A stretch of DNA of 64,000 nucleotides from Hyparrhenia diplandra (lineage: Eukaryota > Streptophyta > Magnoliopsida > Poales > Poaceae), in the NCBI GenBank assembly GCA_015847255.1, contig JADLZK010001310.1, positions 1 to 64,000 of the forward strand. Direction: 5' to 3'. Positions 30,301 through 34,400 of this stretch are shown here, piece after piece; the first letter of the stretch is position 1; every line of letters starts with the position of its first letter. A program made the position numbers and the translations under genes. The notes under the pieces are model-generated. The model saw nothing but the letters and a program-made list of their open reading frames with translations, ran no database searches and had not been told where the DNA came from.

Positions 30301-30749
30301 CCCTAGGCGTTTCGAACGCCTGGGGTTGAGATCGTTGCCTGGACGAAGTGCTGCCTGGCAGGCTTCGACCCAAACAGCCCTTGAGTCTGGGATCTAGATG
30401 ATGTCGCCGTATAAGTTTAGGGAACACTCTGTGAATTTTACTGGAAACAATATATCTCTATTCACTTAAATAACCTGATAGAATTTTGAAGAGATTGATT
30501 TGGATGACATTGTACAGAATCGGTCAAGCAGTTGGCTCTCTCCTGAGGCGATTAGGAATTTCATACCAGGGGGAGGAGTCTCATGGGAGGATGAGGATCA
30601 ATGGCCTCACGTTAAGGAGGTGGTTCAATCCAAGACTGAATAGCAAATCCTCTGCTGCTGCGGCAGCTGACTTGTTTCCACTACCTTCACGGTTAGCCAA
30701 AGGGATTGCTGGTCAGCAACGCGACATTAGAAACCTTTCACTCGAGTAG
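59..30749 (+). CDS. MRL1: MRL1-type PPR protein gene, whole locus (19 exons)
   Basis: MRL1 is a chloroplast stromal pentatricopeptide-repeat protein that binds the 5' end of rbcL mRNA and protects it from degradation, so it supports Rubisco large-subunit synthesis (family knowledge). Seen here: a Ser/Ala/Arg-rich transit-peptide-like start, a hydrophobic stretch near residues 80-98, a low-complexity middle, PPR units in exons 5-13 (for example EPNVNTYSALIDGCARAGQ), and the characteristic C-terminus with SLKHRLAAG, GQAVGSLLRRLG, RINGLTLRRWFNP and a final NLSLE. Summed exons give about 1,090 codons, near the family's usual length. Introns 13 and 14 are swollen to about 11.4 and 10.2 kb by transposons. 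Roughly fifteen one-base frame breaks fall in exons 2-14; exons 15-19 read cleanly. The start is the first ATG after a short leader. Identification is confident; whether this copy is functional is not provable here. Confidence 0.9.
647..1323 (+). CDS. MRL1: MRL1 exon 2
   Basis: Acceptor TTGGCAG, donor CAACAG|GT. Encodes the poorly conserved middle of the protein (starts VLHEHDKMIVNKALGTSKK). Two apparent one-base losses, near 708 and near 862, split it into three frames; from about 866 to 1323 one frame is continuously open. Confidence 0.8.
1449..1660 (+). CDS. MRL1: MRL1 exon 3
   Basis: Acceptor TATTCAG at 1448, donor GGAAG|GTAACA. The phase joins exon 2 as T-G-H-F-A-P. One extra C near 1515 breaks the frame; after it the frame reads through NILNKENPDNFAPVKRG to LIDGR. 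Confidence 0.75.
1785..1848 (+). CDS. MRL1: MRL1 exon 4
   Basis: Small 64-bp exon between TTTTCAG and GAAG|GTAAAT encoding LKDCIDLLVSMEQNGLLDMK plus K, in phase with exon 3. This is the helical segment just before the PPR array. Confidence 0.8.
2719..2860 (+). CDS. MRL1: MRL1 exon 5 (PPR start)
   Basis: Starts after TTTTTAG with IHHASFFSMCKKQRAVLEA, then after a one-base shift near 2780 reads FFCRLIGNPKISTFNMLLSV. The donor AAC|GTAATT leaves exon 6 out of phase by one; a lost G (AACG|GTAATT) would repair it. Confidence 0.75.
2959..3074 (+). CDS. MRL1: MRL1 exon 6 (PPR)
   Basis: Acceptor TATATAG, donor TTTGAG|GTAACT. Encodes a PPR unit with LKEAGLKPDCKLYTTLISTC. One extra A in a run near 3055 (GGAAAAAGTT) shifts the last six codons. 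Confidence 0.82.
3153..3281 (+). CDS. MRL1: MRL1 exon 7 (PPR)
   Basis: Intact exon, acceptor ATTTCAG, donor TCCAAG|GTGATG. Encodes VFHEMVSAGIEPNVNTYSAL and the next PPR helix, GCARAGQVAKAFGAYGIMSSK. No frame break. Confidence 0.88.
3407..3598 (+). CDS. MRL1: MRL1 exon 8 (PPR)
   Basis: Begins KVKPDR after CAGTAG and ends GQ before GTTCTT. At least three one-base breaks: an extra A at CGAAGTTGTC near 3423, a lost G at ACGCAG near 3505, and an extra T at GCGCTTGATG near 3570. Between them FNALISACGESGAVARAFDV and PIIPDHVTVGAL read as normal PPR sequence. Confidence 0.8.
3692..3857 (+). CDS. MRL1: MRL1 exon 9 (PPR)
   Basis: ADRAREVYKMLQEYNIKG, then an extra G at AAAGGGTACT near 3744, then PEVYTIALRSCSLTGDLGFA. 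A lost G near 3840 (ATTGAGTA for ATTGGAGTA) creates a false stop. Donor GATGAG|GTGTTA, phase 0. Confidence 0.8.
3947..4088 (+). CDS. MRL1: MRL1 exon 10 (PPR)
   Basis: MFLSALVDVAGHARRADAAF followed by EIMKDARAKGLQVG. One extra A near 4050 (GGAAACAATT) shifts the last 13 codons, which otherwise read TIAYSSLMGACCN before GTAAGT. Confidence 0.83.
4312..4414 (+). CDS. MRL1: MRL1 exon 11 (PPR)
   Basis: Acceptor GTTTCAG; encodes AEDWKEGGLQLYEEIKSIKL and VSMINALITSL. The donor CTGT|GTATGT splits a Cys codon that exon 12 completes. No frame break. Confidence 0.83.
4996..5105 (+). CDS. MRL1: MRL1 exon 12 (PPR)
   Basis: Intact: acceptor CTACAG, encodes DGDQVLKAVDILNEMNRLGV and HPNEITYSVLFVACEK, donor AAAAG|GTAATA. 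A clear PPR motif with the canonical P-N-E-I-T-Y-S loop. Confidence 0.88.
5182..5274 (+). CDS. MRL1: MRL1 exon 13, with in-frame stop
   Basis: Acceptor ATGTAG, donor TTACAG|GTAAGG. Encodes NGEAQLG, then (after an extra T near 5210) LDLFE-stop-LKMDGIGIN and TIIGSLT. The TAA at about 5220 replaces an expected CAA and is the one substitution-type lesion in the gene. The exon's first base also appears to be an extra A. Confidence 0.75.
5275..5978. other. 5' part of MRL1 intron 13
   Basis: No coding signal. The first 150 bp are T-rich normal intron; from about 5425 the sequence becomes purine-rich, with a CCTAGG-containing motif that faintly mirrors 16555-16565 on the other side of the LINE, so an older unrecognised element may be the immediate host of the LINE. 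A 33-bp unit is tandemly repeated at 5910-5975. Confidence 0.4.
5979..5993. repeat. Target-site duplication of LINE-A, left copy
   Basis: TATATTGGCTGGCTG directly precedes the poly-T (the LINE's 3' tail on the minus strand). It matches 16425-16439, TATATGGGCTGGCTG, with one mismatch. A duplication of about 15 bp is normal for L1-type insertion. Confidence 0.7.
6130..7050 (-). pseudogene. LINE-A C-terminal zf-RVT region
   Basis: Two overlapping frames give the typical plant L1 C-terminus: GNGRNTLFWIDRWLHG upstream, then WKSWAPGKCQFFMWPVAHNK and a Cys-His cluster (CRLCDQEEETINHLLVSC), ending WFLWNHRNRCVF. The zinc-finger-like domain follows the RT and is thought to help nucleic-acid binding. 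One frameshift separates the two parts. Confidence 0.8.
7114..7701 (-). pseudogene. LINE-A reverse transcriptase, catalytic half
   Basis: 195-codon frame with IYADDVVIF near its start (catalytic YADD, about 7671-7682), then GLKTNMEKSS, YLGVPLSLKKLTRSQIQP, the LPGWKADLLTRAGKKVLVQF thumb motif and ELGGLGILQLQQLGWALR. The catalytic motif is intact, unlike LINE-B. The region 7702-8220 joining it to the N-terminal half is too broken to give a frame. Confidence 0.85.
8221..9057 (-). pseudogene. LINE-A linker and RT N-terminus
   Basis: Open frame of about 280 codons with WSHRKLGHVNSQLGLAREIL, the SRCCISWLNDGDANTSLFHS motif that precedes plant L1 RT domains, and PPGPDGLTGKSF, the usual RT entry motif (PGPDG). 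The segment encoding LTEAFWTNLDGFT is present twice because of a 54-bp tandem duplication at 8971-9078. Confidence 0.82.
8971..9078. repeat. 54-bp tandem duplication across the LINE/LTR junction
   Basis: The block beginning TGTAAACCCATCCAAATTAG starts at 8971 and again at 9025. Each unit contains LINE sequence, the GCCTC target site and about 21 bases of the LTR start, so the duplication postdates the gypsy insertion or is an assembly artefact. Confidence 0.85.
9053..9057. repeat. Gypsy target-site duplication, left (GCCTC)
   Basis: GCCTC immediately before TGTTAGGAAC; the same five bases follow the other LTR at 14399-14403. A 5-bp duplication is standard for LTR-retrotransposon integrases. 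Confidence 0.85.
9058..9440 (-). repeat. Gypsy 3' LTR
   Basis: About 383 bp, TGTTAGGAAC to GTACATAACA on the plus strand. It aligns with 13976-14398 over most of its length. In element sense a purine tract (GCAGAGGAAGAGA) precedes it at 9441-9454. Confidence 0.87.
9352..12700 (-). pseudogene. Gypsy pol: protease, RT/RNase H, integrase, chromodomain-like end
   Basis: Broken pol. Protease trace LILGYEFLRALGPNPMG (about 12330). RT traces KDKFPIPVVGQLLDEMNGAR (about 11960), LTNAPGRHFKALINDVLRPY (about 11760) and an FFDD-I catalytic motif near 11680-11700; the RNase H entry KCSFRPASVAYLGLVISAAG is near 11590. The integrase zone (10200-11150) is badly damaged. Near the 3' end HDVFHFSPFR and VPIKWRCWPDEKKPPREKVD (9350-9700) match the tail and chromodomain-like region of chromoviruses. 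Lesions are dominated by small indels in GC-rich runs. Confidence 0.75.
9441..9454 (-). other. Gypsy polypurine tract
   Basis: In element sense GCAGAGGAAGAGA abuts the 3' LTR start, the expected plus-strand primer position. Confidence 0.65.
13317..13976 (-). pseudogene. Gypsy gag remnant
   Basis: GC-rich Pro/Arg/Ser-rich frames next to the primer site, with traces such as KLEFPDVDGGVDPLNR and WLGSDMAGLLPSPWRRPDMV that fit the FDG-DP-W and WY-MEG... pattern of chromovirus gag. Frame is lost repeatedly; assigned mainly by position. Confidence 0.55.
13962..13976 (-). other. Gypsy primer-binding site (tRNA-Met type)
   Basis: On the minus strand TTGGTATCAAAGATG follows the 5' LTR; the first bases match the plant initiator tRNA-Met primer site (TGGTATCAGAGC). 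It sets the element's orientation. Confidence 0.75.
13976..14398 (-). repeat. Gypsy 5' LTR
   Basis: About 423 bp, longer than its partner because of extra sequence with an 18-base A run near 14347-14364. Its inner end reads CTAGG where the other copy reads TTAGG. In element sense it contains a TATA-like CTATAAATATG (plus coordinates about 14187-14197). Confidence 0.83.
14399..14403. repeat. Gypsy target-site duplication, right (GCCTC)
   Basis: GCCTC follows ACATAACA at the right LTR end, and LINE-A endonuclease sequence resumes here (CTCAAAGTGAAATC). Confidence 0.85.
14404..15111 (-). pseudogene. LINE-A apurinic-type endonuclease
   Basis: Three successive frames on the minus strand: LLAYSGCLIKGGYSLFQETK, then VQFCPTNGQAWWFTRVYGPQ with FLQELRDVRAACRGPWLVMG, then RGRKFTWSNQQDSPTLVRLD and STHGSDHCPLLTL. 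R-K-F-T-W, R-L-D-R and S-D-H-C-P-L are hallmark endonuclease motifs. It lies 5' of the RT as expected; the gypsy insertion separates the two. Confidence 0.83.
15188..15403 (-). pseudogene. Probable LINE-A ORF1 C-terminal remnant
   Basis: 71-codon frame with SQEALDHYSKLFTQSSSLTN and ALAALFGWRIPDEDVLEQEL. It resembles the acidic tail I associate with grass LINE ORF1 proteins, and its position upstream of the endonuclease fits. This is recognition from memory of the family, so moderate confidence only. Confidence 0.5.
15606..16424. mobile_element. Non-autonomous TIR DNA transposon, possibly carrying a PPR gene fragment
   Basis: The left end GGGTGTGTTTTGTTGGC and the inverted right end GGGTGTGTTTGGTTGTC form terminal repeats flanked by TAT (15603-15605 and 16425-16427). 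The 3-bp duplication suggests a PIF/Harbinger-like element, though TAT is not the classical TWA. No transposase. The GC-rich interior encodes HLAFPLYAHLLRAGLLPTPH near 15808-15870, like the start of a plant PPR protein, so it may be a captured exon. It sits exactly at the target duplication of LINE-A. Confidence 0.55.
16425..16439. repeat. Target-site duplication of LINE-A, right copy
   Basis: TATATGGGCTGGCTG, one mismatch from 5979-5993. Its first three bases were reused as target by the DNA transposon to its left. Confidence 0.68.
16440..16707. other. 3' end of MRL1 intron 13
   Basis: Ordinary intron: two long T-rich tracts (16450-16484), then AT-rich sequence with a pyrimidine tract ending TTCTCTTCAG. 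Nothing else seen. Confidence 0.5.
16708..16797 (+). CDS. MRL1: MRL1 exon 14, isolated between two giant introns
   Basis: A 90-bp exon too broken to give a long reading frame. It lies between TCTTCAG and AAATG|GTATGC. Frame 1 gives GLCLQMFDSDFRL; after a single lost G near 16745 (TTGGAAAT) it gives GNIIVNFSSGKPQIDNK. Its phases fit exon 13 (ACAG + GT gives Gly) and exon 15 (TG + G gives Trp) exactly, which proves the gene continues across both transposon-filled introns. Confidence 0.82.
17253..17530 (+). mobile_element. Copia-like 5' LTR fragment with primer site
   Basis: TGTTAAGAGTATATG at 17253 to about 17463 has LTR character, followed by ATGGTATCAACAGC, a tRNA-Met-type primer site as used by copia elements. 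Short leader sequence follows, but no gag can be read, so this is a 5' remnant. It does not match the LTR at 19528. Confidence 0.6.
17531..18170. other. Intron 14 segment without recognised genes
   Basis: Possibly degenerate gag leader at first, with a repeated GCTGTCAGGCATT motif (17677 and 17720), then AT-rich sequence and repeated TACCTAGGAG/TACCTAAGAG near 18105-18147. No coding signal. Confidence 0.4.
18462..19394 (+). pseudogene. Copia-C reverse transcriptase
   Basis: Good RT frame: VYRLRKALYGLRQAPRAWNA, FEQSSHDAALYRR, SDLGLLSFYLGVEVQQGPGG, LVGSLRYLVHTRPDIAFAVG. The catalytic motif reads Y-I-N-D (18993-19004) instead of the usual YVDD, so a metal-binding Asp is lost. A 22-bp tandem repeat at 18668-18711 also breaks the frame near ESVRVLL. 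Confidence 0.82.
19528..19770 (+). repeat. Copia-C 3' LTR
   Basis: Begins TGTGGTTAAGCC after the purine tract, contains a TATA-like CTATATATAATG (about 19700) and appears to end near CAATTCCAACA. The partner LTR is absent. Confidence 0.55.
19837..19890 (+). mobile_element. SINE/LINE-type 3' tail with TTG repeats
   Basis: AGCCTACCCCAGCTAGCTTG followed by GGGACAAAAGGCTGTGTTG and TTG repeats is a common 3' end of short interspersed elements in grasses. Only the tail is recognisable. Confidence 0.45.
20087..20358 (-). repeat. Solo or abutting LTR
   Basis: TGTTGGGAGTT to CCGGCCAACA gives matched LTR-like ends over 272 bp. A TATATAA box reads on the minus strand near 20212. No target duplication could be found (TGAGC against AAAGA), and copia-A protease-region sequence begins right after it, so it may result from recombination. 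Confidence 0.5.
20938..20942. repeat. Copia-B target-site duplication, left (GTAAT)
   Basis: GTAAT precedes TGTTAC. The same five bases occur at 25979-25983, two bases beyond the other LTR end; copia-A integrase reading resumes there. Confidence 0.65.
20943..21037 (-). repeat. Copia-B 3' LTR (95 bp)
   Basis: TGTTACAGAATAGTGG to TACACTAACA. Nearly identical to 25868-25976, which has about 14 extra bases around TCTATTGGG. Element-sense G-rich tract CTCCGGGGG lies just inside. Confidence 0.82.
21136..21660 (-). pseudogene. Copia-B RNase H
   Basis: MHDPRESHLAAMKCLLRYVR, then VVYTDTDWARCPDTRRSTLP, SSAEAEYRAIANGVAEACWL and SSNPVQHPRTKHVEIDLHFV ending FADIFTKG. The D-E-D acidic residues (TDTDW, SAEAEY) are visible. 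Confidence 0.83.
21716..22690 (-). pseudogene. Copia-B reverse transcriptase
   Basis: Fragments in three frames: EEEYEALLANQMWDLVPHPS and GNVVTGKWIWTHKRRAD (RT entry), KNAFLHGTLSETG, LNKALYGPAGSLGLVL, then VISSLQQEFAKKDLGQLHHF with LGVTVEQRPSGLFLHQQQYA and LDILERAGMTDCKPCATPVD. Order matches copia RT. Confidence 0.8.
23095..23985 (-). pseudogene. Copia-B GAG-pre-integrase and integrase
   Basis: HFYYACQLGRHVRLAFYSSS, AFDLVHCDLWTSPVPSISRL and KYYLVVIDDFSHYSGTFPLH, then, in the next frame, YTFSQNGKAERMIRTTNDTM (with the catalytic Glu), LLQASLPRRFWAESLHTATH, HLLNRPPSTAYTAPTPHHAL and RCLFLGDSPDHKGYRCYDL. Typical copia integrase. Confidence 0.83.
24200..25853 (-). pseudogene. Copia-B gag region
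   Basis: Long GC-rich frames beginning about MAG at 25853, next to the primer site. A frame of about 460 codons includes DFRALTGDLSVGEFYRRMKS and KADALRDLG, the usual gag motif before a stop-and-go series of indels. Assigned by position and motif; the protein is not continuous. Confidence 0.65.
25868..25976 (-). repeat. Copia-B 5' LTR (109 bp)
   Basis: TGTTACGTAATAGTGG to TACACTAACA. The primer site follows in element sense (plus 25859-25867, GTTACGTAACA-ATGGTATCA context). Confidence 0.82.
25977..26351 (+). pseudogene. Copia-A integrase remnant, right part
   Basis: HFWWTFLLHQKSEIYGHFVD, FQADNGTEFINNAM, then QPNAKTECMLHTINIAIQQV, which jumps straight into CLFMHDPREA. The RT between integrase and RNase H is therefore missing. 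The codons after the last motif are replaced by the MRL1-derived 28 bp. Confidence 0.75.
26297..26324 (+). repeat. 28-bp perfect copy of MRL1 exon 15 inside copia-A
   Basis: Identical to 27073-27100. It replaces about 29-30 bases that should encode the PHLAxxKRIL part of the copia RNase H entry (HDPRE...RYVK), with copia sequence correct on both sides (CACGAGAG before, GCTATGTGAAG after). Source exon lies about 750 bp downstream. Confidence 0.85.
26844..26935 (+). repeat. Copia-A 3' LTR (approximate)
   Basis: After the G-rich tract ACTGTGGGCGGC comes TAATATAGATATGTATATTC to TCCTCTCTTAAC, about 92 bp, similar in size to the copia-B LTR. Ends are inferred. Confidence 0.5.
27045..27276 (+). CDS. 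MRL1: MRL1 exon 15
   Basis: Acceptor TTCTGCAG, donor CTGGAG|GTAATT. Reads without break: TFSAIKAYREAVSAGLLPSS through LSQVLGCLRLPHGSSLKSSF to EYDIRAFSILE. Bases 27073-27100 are duplicated exactly at 26297-26324 inside a neighbouring copia element. Confidence 0.9.
27360..27452 (+). CDS. MRL1: MRL1 exon 16
   Basis: Acceptor TGTCACAG, donor GCCGAG|GTACTA. Encodes EAASLGAVASISIKETRIVI and DARKLKIYTAE. Intact and in phase 0 with exon 15. Confidence 0.88.
27453..29220. other. MRL1 intron 16
   Basis: AT-rich at both ends, with a GC-richer central block (about 28050-28860) that looks foreign: GCGGGTGTGCC(G/A)CAAA is repeated in a 42-bp tandem at 28725-28807, and a 32-bp tandem lies at 28401-28465. 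It may be a degenerate DNA transposon, but no terminal repeats are certain. Confidence 0.4.
29221..29269 (+). CDS. MRL1: MRL1 exon 17 (49 bp)
   Basis: Short exon between TTTTGCAG and GCTGCAG|GTGAAT encoding VSLLRTLRSLKHRLAA, a hallmark of the conserved MRL1 C-terminal region. Intact. Confidence 0.88.
29675..29768 (+). CDS. MRL1: MRL1 exon 18
   Basis: Acceptor GATGCAG, donor GGAAG|GTGAAA. Encodes GSRLPNVTIVLPTEKKQVDI and DEKEKTLKLAG. Intact. Confidence 0.88.
29874..30442. mobile_element. Long-TIR MITE (Mutator-like) in MRL1 intron 18
   Basis: The left end AGTAAAAATCACAACCAGTT and the reverse complement of the right end, AGTAAAATTCACAGAGTGTT, continue into matching CCTAAACTT and GGTGTCATC/GCGACATCATC blocks, giving inverted repeats of about 45 bp. 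Flanks GAAAACAATA (29864-29873) and GGAAACAATA (30443-30452) form a 9-10 bp duplication, typical of Mutator-like elements. The interior repeats gtgtcatc and taaatatcaaaa motifs and contains a second MITE. Confidence 0.65.
30254..30380. mobile_element. Tourist-like MITE nested in the long-TIR MITE
   Basis: TGCCTGTTTGGATTGG at the left and GACCCAAACAGCCC at the right form inverted ends; TTG flanks both sides (30251-30253, 30381-30383). Size (127 bp) and 3-bp duplication suit a PIF/Harbinger-derived MITE. Confidence 0.6.
30518..30749 (+). CDS. MRL1: MRL1 exon 19, C-terminus and stop
   Basis: Acceptor TTGTACAG; encodes IGQAVGSLLRRLGISYQGEE, RMRINGLTLRRWFNPRLNSK, an Ala-rich linker, SRLAKGIAGQQRDIRNLSLE and a TAG stop at 30747-30749. 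The reading frame is uninterrupted and matches the typical MRL1 end. Confidence 0.9.
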
Positions 30750-30938
30750 TAGACTAGTACTAGACGGCTATCCTGCAGCAACCGATCTCAGTAACCCGTG
30801 TGATAAGAAGCGTAGTATGTTTTTTTTAGTGGATGTGCGAAGAGTTTGTTAGGTAGAAGGAAATATATAATCTATCAATCAATGAAGACTATTCAAAAGA
30901 AACGACACATCAAACTTTTGTAATCATGTCGTAAGGGG
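30750..30938 (+). other. Probable MRL1 3' UTR remnant
   Basis: AT-rich sequence between the stop codon and the poly-T of a LINE, with AATGAAG and AATATATAATC motifs that could serve as poly(A) signals. The LINE probably landed within or just after the transcribed 3' end. Confidence 0.45.
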
Positions 30939-30978
30939 TTTTTTTTTTTTTTTTTTTTTGGAAATCTTGTGACTTTCA

Positions 30979-31440
30979 TTACTCATGGGCTAACATATCG
31001 TTAGCAACAATTACAGATGCAACATCAGGTAGAGAAATCGAAACGATGTCCTCTCCTTCAGTGCAAGATAACCCCAACTTAGCCCGCGCATGTGCGGCTT
31101 CATTACAATCTCTTCCCACATGGGAGCACACAAAACTACTAAAGTTTACCGAAATAAGAAATTTGATTTCTATCAGCTGCACCAACACCGAATTCTCGTA
31201 GTCCGATGACATCAAAGCTTTCACAACCTCTTGCGAATCAGTTTCTATGATGATCCTACTGATCCCCATGTCTGCTGCTTTCTGAATGCCATGAAGACAA
31301 GCTATCAGCTCCGCCTGGAAAGCATTTAGGAGATTATCGATCCTCCCTCTCCCGGCCATGATTGCTTCTCCATCACTACCACGTATCAAAAAACCCCAGC
31401 TTCCTGATTTTTCATCTGGCAAGGAGCCATCAGTATTCAT
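30979..31440 (-). pseudogene. LINE-B RNase H domain
   Basis: Intact frame of about 150 codons: NTDGSLPDEKSGSWGFLIRG, AFQAELIACLHGIQKAADMG, IIIETDSQEVVKALMSS, CSHVGRDCNEAAHARAKLG. The Asp of NTDGS, Glu of AEL and Asp of ETDS fit the RNase H active site. A C-terminal RNase H is found in some plant L1 lineages. Confidence 0.85.
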
Positions 31441-31661
31441 TTTGAGGGTGTCAAGTGGCGGTTTCTTCCACTTTTTGTTCTACTGGTACTTCAGCTGCTT
31501 GTTCTCTGAACTGATCTGTACTGTCTCGTGGACATACATTTCAATATGCCGAGCAATGACATATGCAGGCCTCTGTCGCCTCTCTTCCCTTCTGCAGTTT
31601 CGTTCAGTCCAAATGAACCATAGCGTGATGACCATGAGTTCTCTCTTCTGACAGTTTTGTT

Positions 31662-32138
31662 TCAATATCCACTCAGCAACTGTATATAGGCATCAGGGAA
31701 ACCAGCCAAGACTTCTCGGTCAGCATCCATACCCAACAAAAGCCAAATTTCTTTTGCTAAACTGCATTTGAAAAACAGATGGGCTCCATCCTCTCCCACG
31801 CTCCCACACACCGGGCATCGGATATCGATTTTCATACCTCTTCTGGTTAGGTTGCATTTCAAAGGGTGACTGTTATGGGATAGCCGCCATAAGAAATGCT
31901 TAATTTTCCCTGGACATTTTAATTTCCAAAGTTCCTTCCAAATACCCTTGCCATTGCTGCCACTACCTCCTTGTCCATCTGTATTTTGAGATCTGATAGC
32001 TTCGTCATAGCTTATTCTATAGGCGCTTTTAACAGTGAAGCGTCCCAACTTATCGAAGTGCCACGCTAGGGTGTTTGCCCTCCCTCCATGCGTTGGGAGT
32101 GCCAAGATCAGTTCAGCATCCTCTTGCCCTCCCTCCAT
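31662..32138 (-). pseudogene. LINE-B zf-RVT domain
   Basis: GRFTVKSAYRISYDEAIRSQ, WKELWKLKCPGKIKHFLWRL, SHNSHPLKCNLTRRGMKIDI and RCPVCGSVGEDGAHLFFKCS. The Cys-x2-Cys...His...Cys pattern is visible. A 49-bp tandem duplication (32075-32172) sits at its upstream edge and repeats the LILALPTHGGRA codons. Confidence 0.83.
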
Positions 32139-32172
32139 GCGTTGGGAGTGCCAAGATCAGTTTAGCATCCTC
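32075..32172. repeat. 49-bp tandem duplication in LINE-B
   Basis: TTGCCCTCCCTCCATGCG starts at 32075 and again at 32124; the two units differ at one base (TTCAGC and TTTAGC). The duplication shifts the frame. Confidence 0.9.
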
Positions 32173-32366
32173 TTCCCAGAAAGTATCTCTGATCAAACGA
32201 GTGTCCCAGGAGTCAGTGTATGGATCCATCAATTCTACCACTTCTGTCAACAGGGAGGAACCCATTGGAGTTATTGGTCGCCTACAAGAATCCCGTGGCA
32301 ACCATGGATCAGACCAAATGTTCAATCCAATTCCATCTCCAACTCTCCAGATCATACCACTTTTCA

Positions 32367-33268
32367 TCACCTCAACACCCGAAGAATGCTTTTCGCCAAG
32401 TATAAGACATTCCTGCTTTCGGACAGGCCTCCAAAATCGTGGTCGAAGGGAAATACTTTTGCCTTCAATATTTGGGCACATAATGAGTCAGGACACTGCC
32501 ACAGACGCCACCCTTGTTTTGCAAGCATGGCCATGTTGAAATGGTAGATATCTCTGAATCCCAAACCCCCTTCATCTTTCGGTTTCAAGAGTTTTTCCCT
32601 CGCCAACCAATGAATTTTATGTTTACCTTCCTGGTTGTTCCACCGGTATCTACAAATCATTGCACTAATTTGATCACATAAAGTTTTAGACAAATCAAAA
32701 CACCCCATGGCAAAAGTTGGTATTGCTTGCGCTACAGCTTTGATTAGGATCTCTTTGCCTGCCCATGAAAAGAATTTTTCATTCCACCCTTGAATTCTTT
32801 TCCATATTCTGTCCTTTATATAAGCAAAAGTGCCTGTTTTTGAATGGCCAACATGCACTGGTAATCCTAGATACCTCTCACTCCTCGTCTCCTTTGTGAC
32901 CTGTAGAAGATCACATACTATCTTCTTTTTGCTGATCTCCTATGTTTCTACTGAACATGATAGCCGATTTTGTTTTATTAATCATCTGGCCTGAACACTC
33001 TTCATATATTTGGAGTATTTCCGGTAGCTGCCTGCAATCTCCTTCCTTTGCACGAATCAAAATTAATGAGTCATTGGCAAAAATAAGGTGTGATATGCTT
33101 GGTGCTCCACTGCAAAATTTTAACTCCAGCTAATAAACCATTGTGTTCCCCATTTTTCAACGGAGCTGAAAAAGCCTCTGCACATAACAAAAATAGATAA
33201 GGTGACAGAGGATCACCTTGCCGTAATCCCCCGTTGTGGCACAAAAAAATATCTGACAAGTCCCCCAT
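32367..33268 (-). pseudogene. LINE-B reverse transcriptase core
   Basis: GGLRQGDPLSPYLFLLCAEA (RT motif), then HLIFANDSLILIRAKEGDCR, where the usual FADD catalytic motif reads F-A-N-D (about 33071-33082), then KIKDRIWKRIQGW-type thumb sequence ending KDEGGLGFRDIYHFNMAMLA KQGWR. Broken by at least two frameshifts. Confidence 0.83.
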
Positions 33269-33723
33269 TCACCTTAACTTGATATCTAACTGTTGTCACA
33301 CATTTCATGATCACATCGATCCATTGATCTGCAAATCCCATCTTTTTTCATCATTTGGGTAAGAAAACCCCACTCTACTCTGTCATACGCTTTGCTCATA
33401 TCAAGTTTAATAGCTGCGTGACCCCAAATTACCCTCTCTTTTTATTCATCAAGTAATGAGTAACTTCATAGGCAATCAAAATATTATCTGAAATCAACCT
33501 TCCAGGGACCTAAAAGCACTCTGATTCTTAGTAATTATGTCAGGGAGTACTTGCCTTAGTCTATTTTGGAGAACTTTGGAAACTACTTTATAGATCACAT
33601 TGCATAAACTTATGGGTCTCAGCTCAGTCACCTTATCGGGCTTCGCCACCTTCGAATCAGAGCAATGATGGTGTCATTCCATCCATGGGGCATCTGACCG
33701 CCCTTGAGGACTCTAGCACTTCT

Positions 33724-34400
33724 TCAACGAGTTGTTCTCCTATTATGTCCCAATATTTTTTTCAAGAAAACAGCTGGCATGCCATCAGGCCCTGGAGCTT
33801 TGAGATCTCCAATTGCATCCAACGCTGCTTTTACCTCTACAGCAGTAAACTCATCTGTTAGGACGGCATTCATCTCCGGCATGACTCCCGGTGTAATGGT
33901 ATCTAACAACTGTTGTAGCCGATGGTCACTTGGTGCTACACTAGTAGAGAAAAGCTGCATGAAATAGTTAGAAATAAGCTCCTTTTTTCTCCCTCTTCCA
34001 CCGCCCAACTCCCATCTTCTTTTTTAAATTCCCTATTCTATTCTCCTTTTCCTAACGGTACAAGCATTGTGAAAGAAAGATGTGTTTCGATCACCAAAAT
34101 GCAACCAGCCAGTATGAGCACGCTGCTTCCAATATATGTCAATCTGCTCCTCCAACTTATCAACCTTGAACAGCCATACCGCCTCCCTATTCGCCGGCAT
34201 ATCACTAATTGGCTCCGGTCTCCATTTTTCAAGTTCTTTTCTTGCTTTTTAATCTTTTCTCCAGGTCTCCTAGGACATTAATACTCCAGTCCTTAAGGCT
34301 CGATGCAACATTCCTCAGCCCGTCCTTCATACACCTACTACTAGCAATCTTTAGCCCCCAAGCCTCCTCAATCACCTTTACAACCCCATTAGATGAATTC
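33724..34400 (-). pseudogene. LINE-B linker and RT entry
   Basis: WLHFGDRNTSFFH-type sequence near 34100 in a broken frame, then ELISNYFMQLFSTSVAPSDH and AALDAIGDLKAPGPDGMPAV, the PGPDG RT entry motif. Upstream codons (about 34400-34250) resemble the linker that follows the endonuclease in plant L1 elements. Confidence 0.75.
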
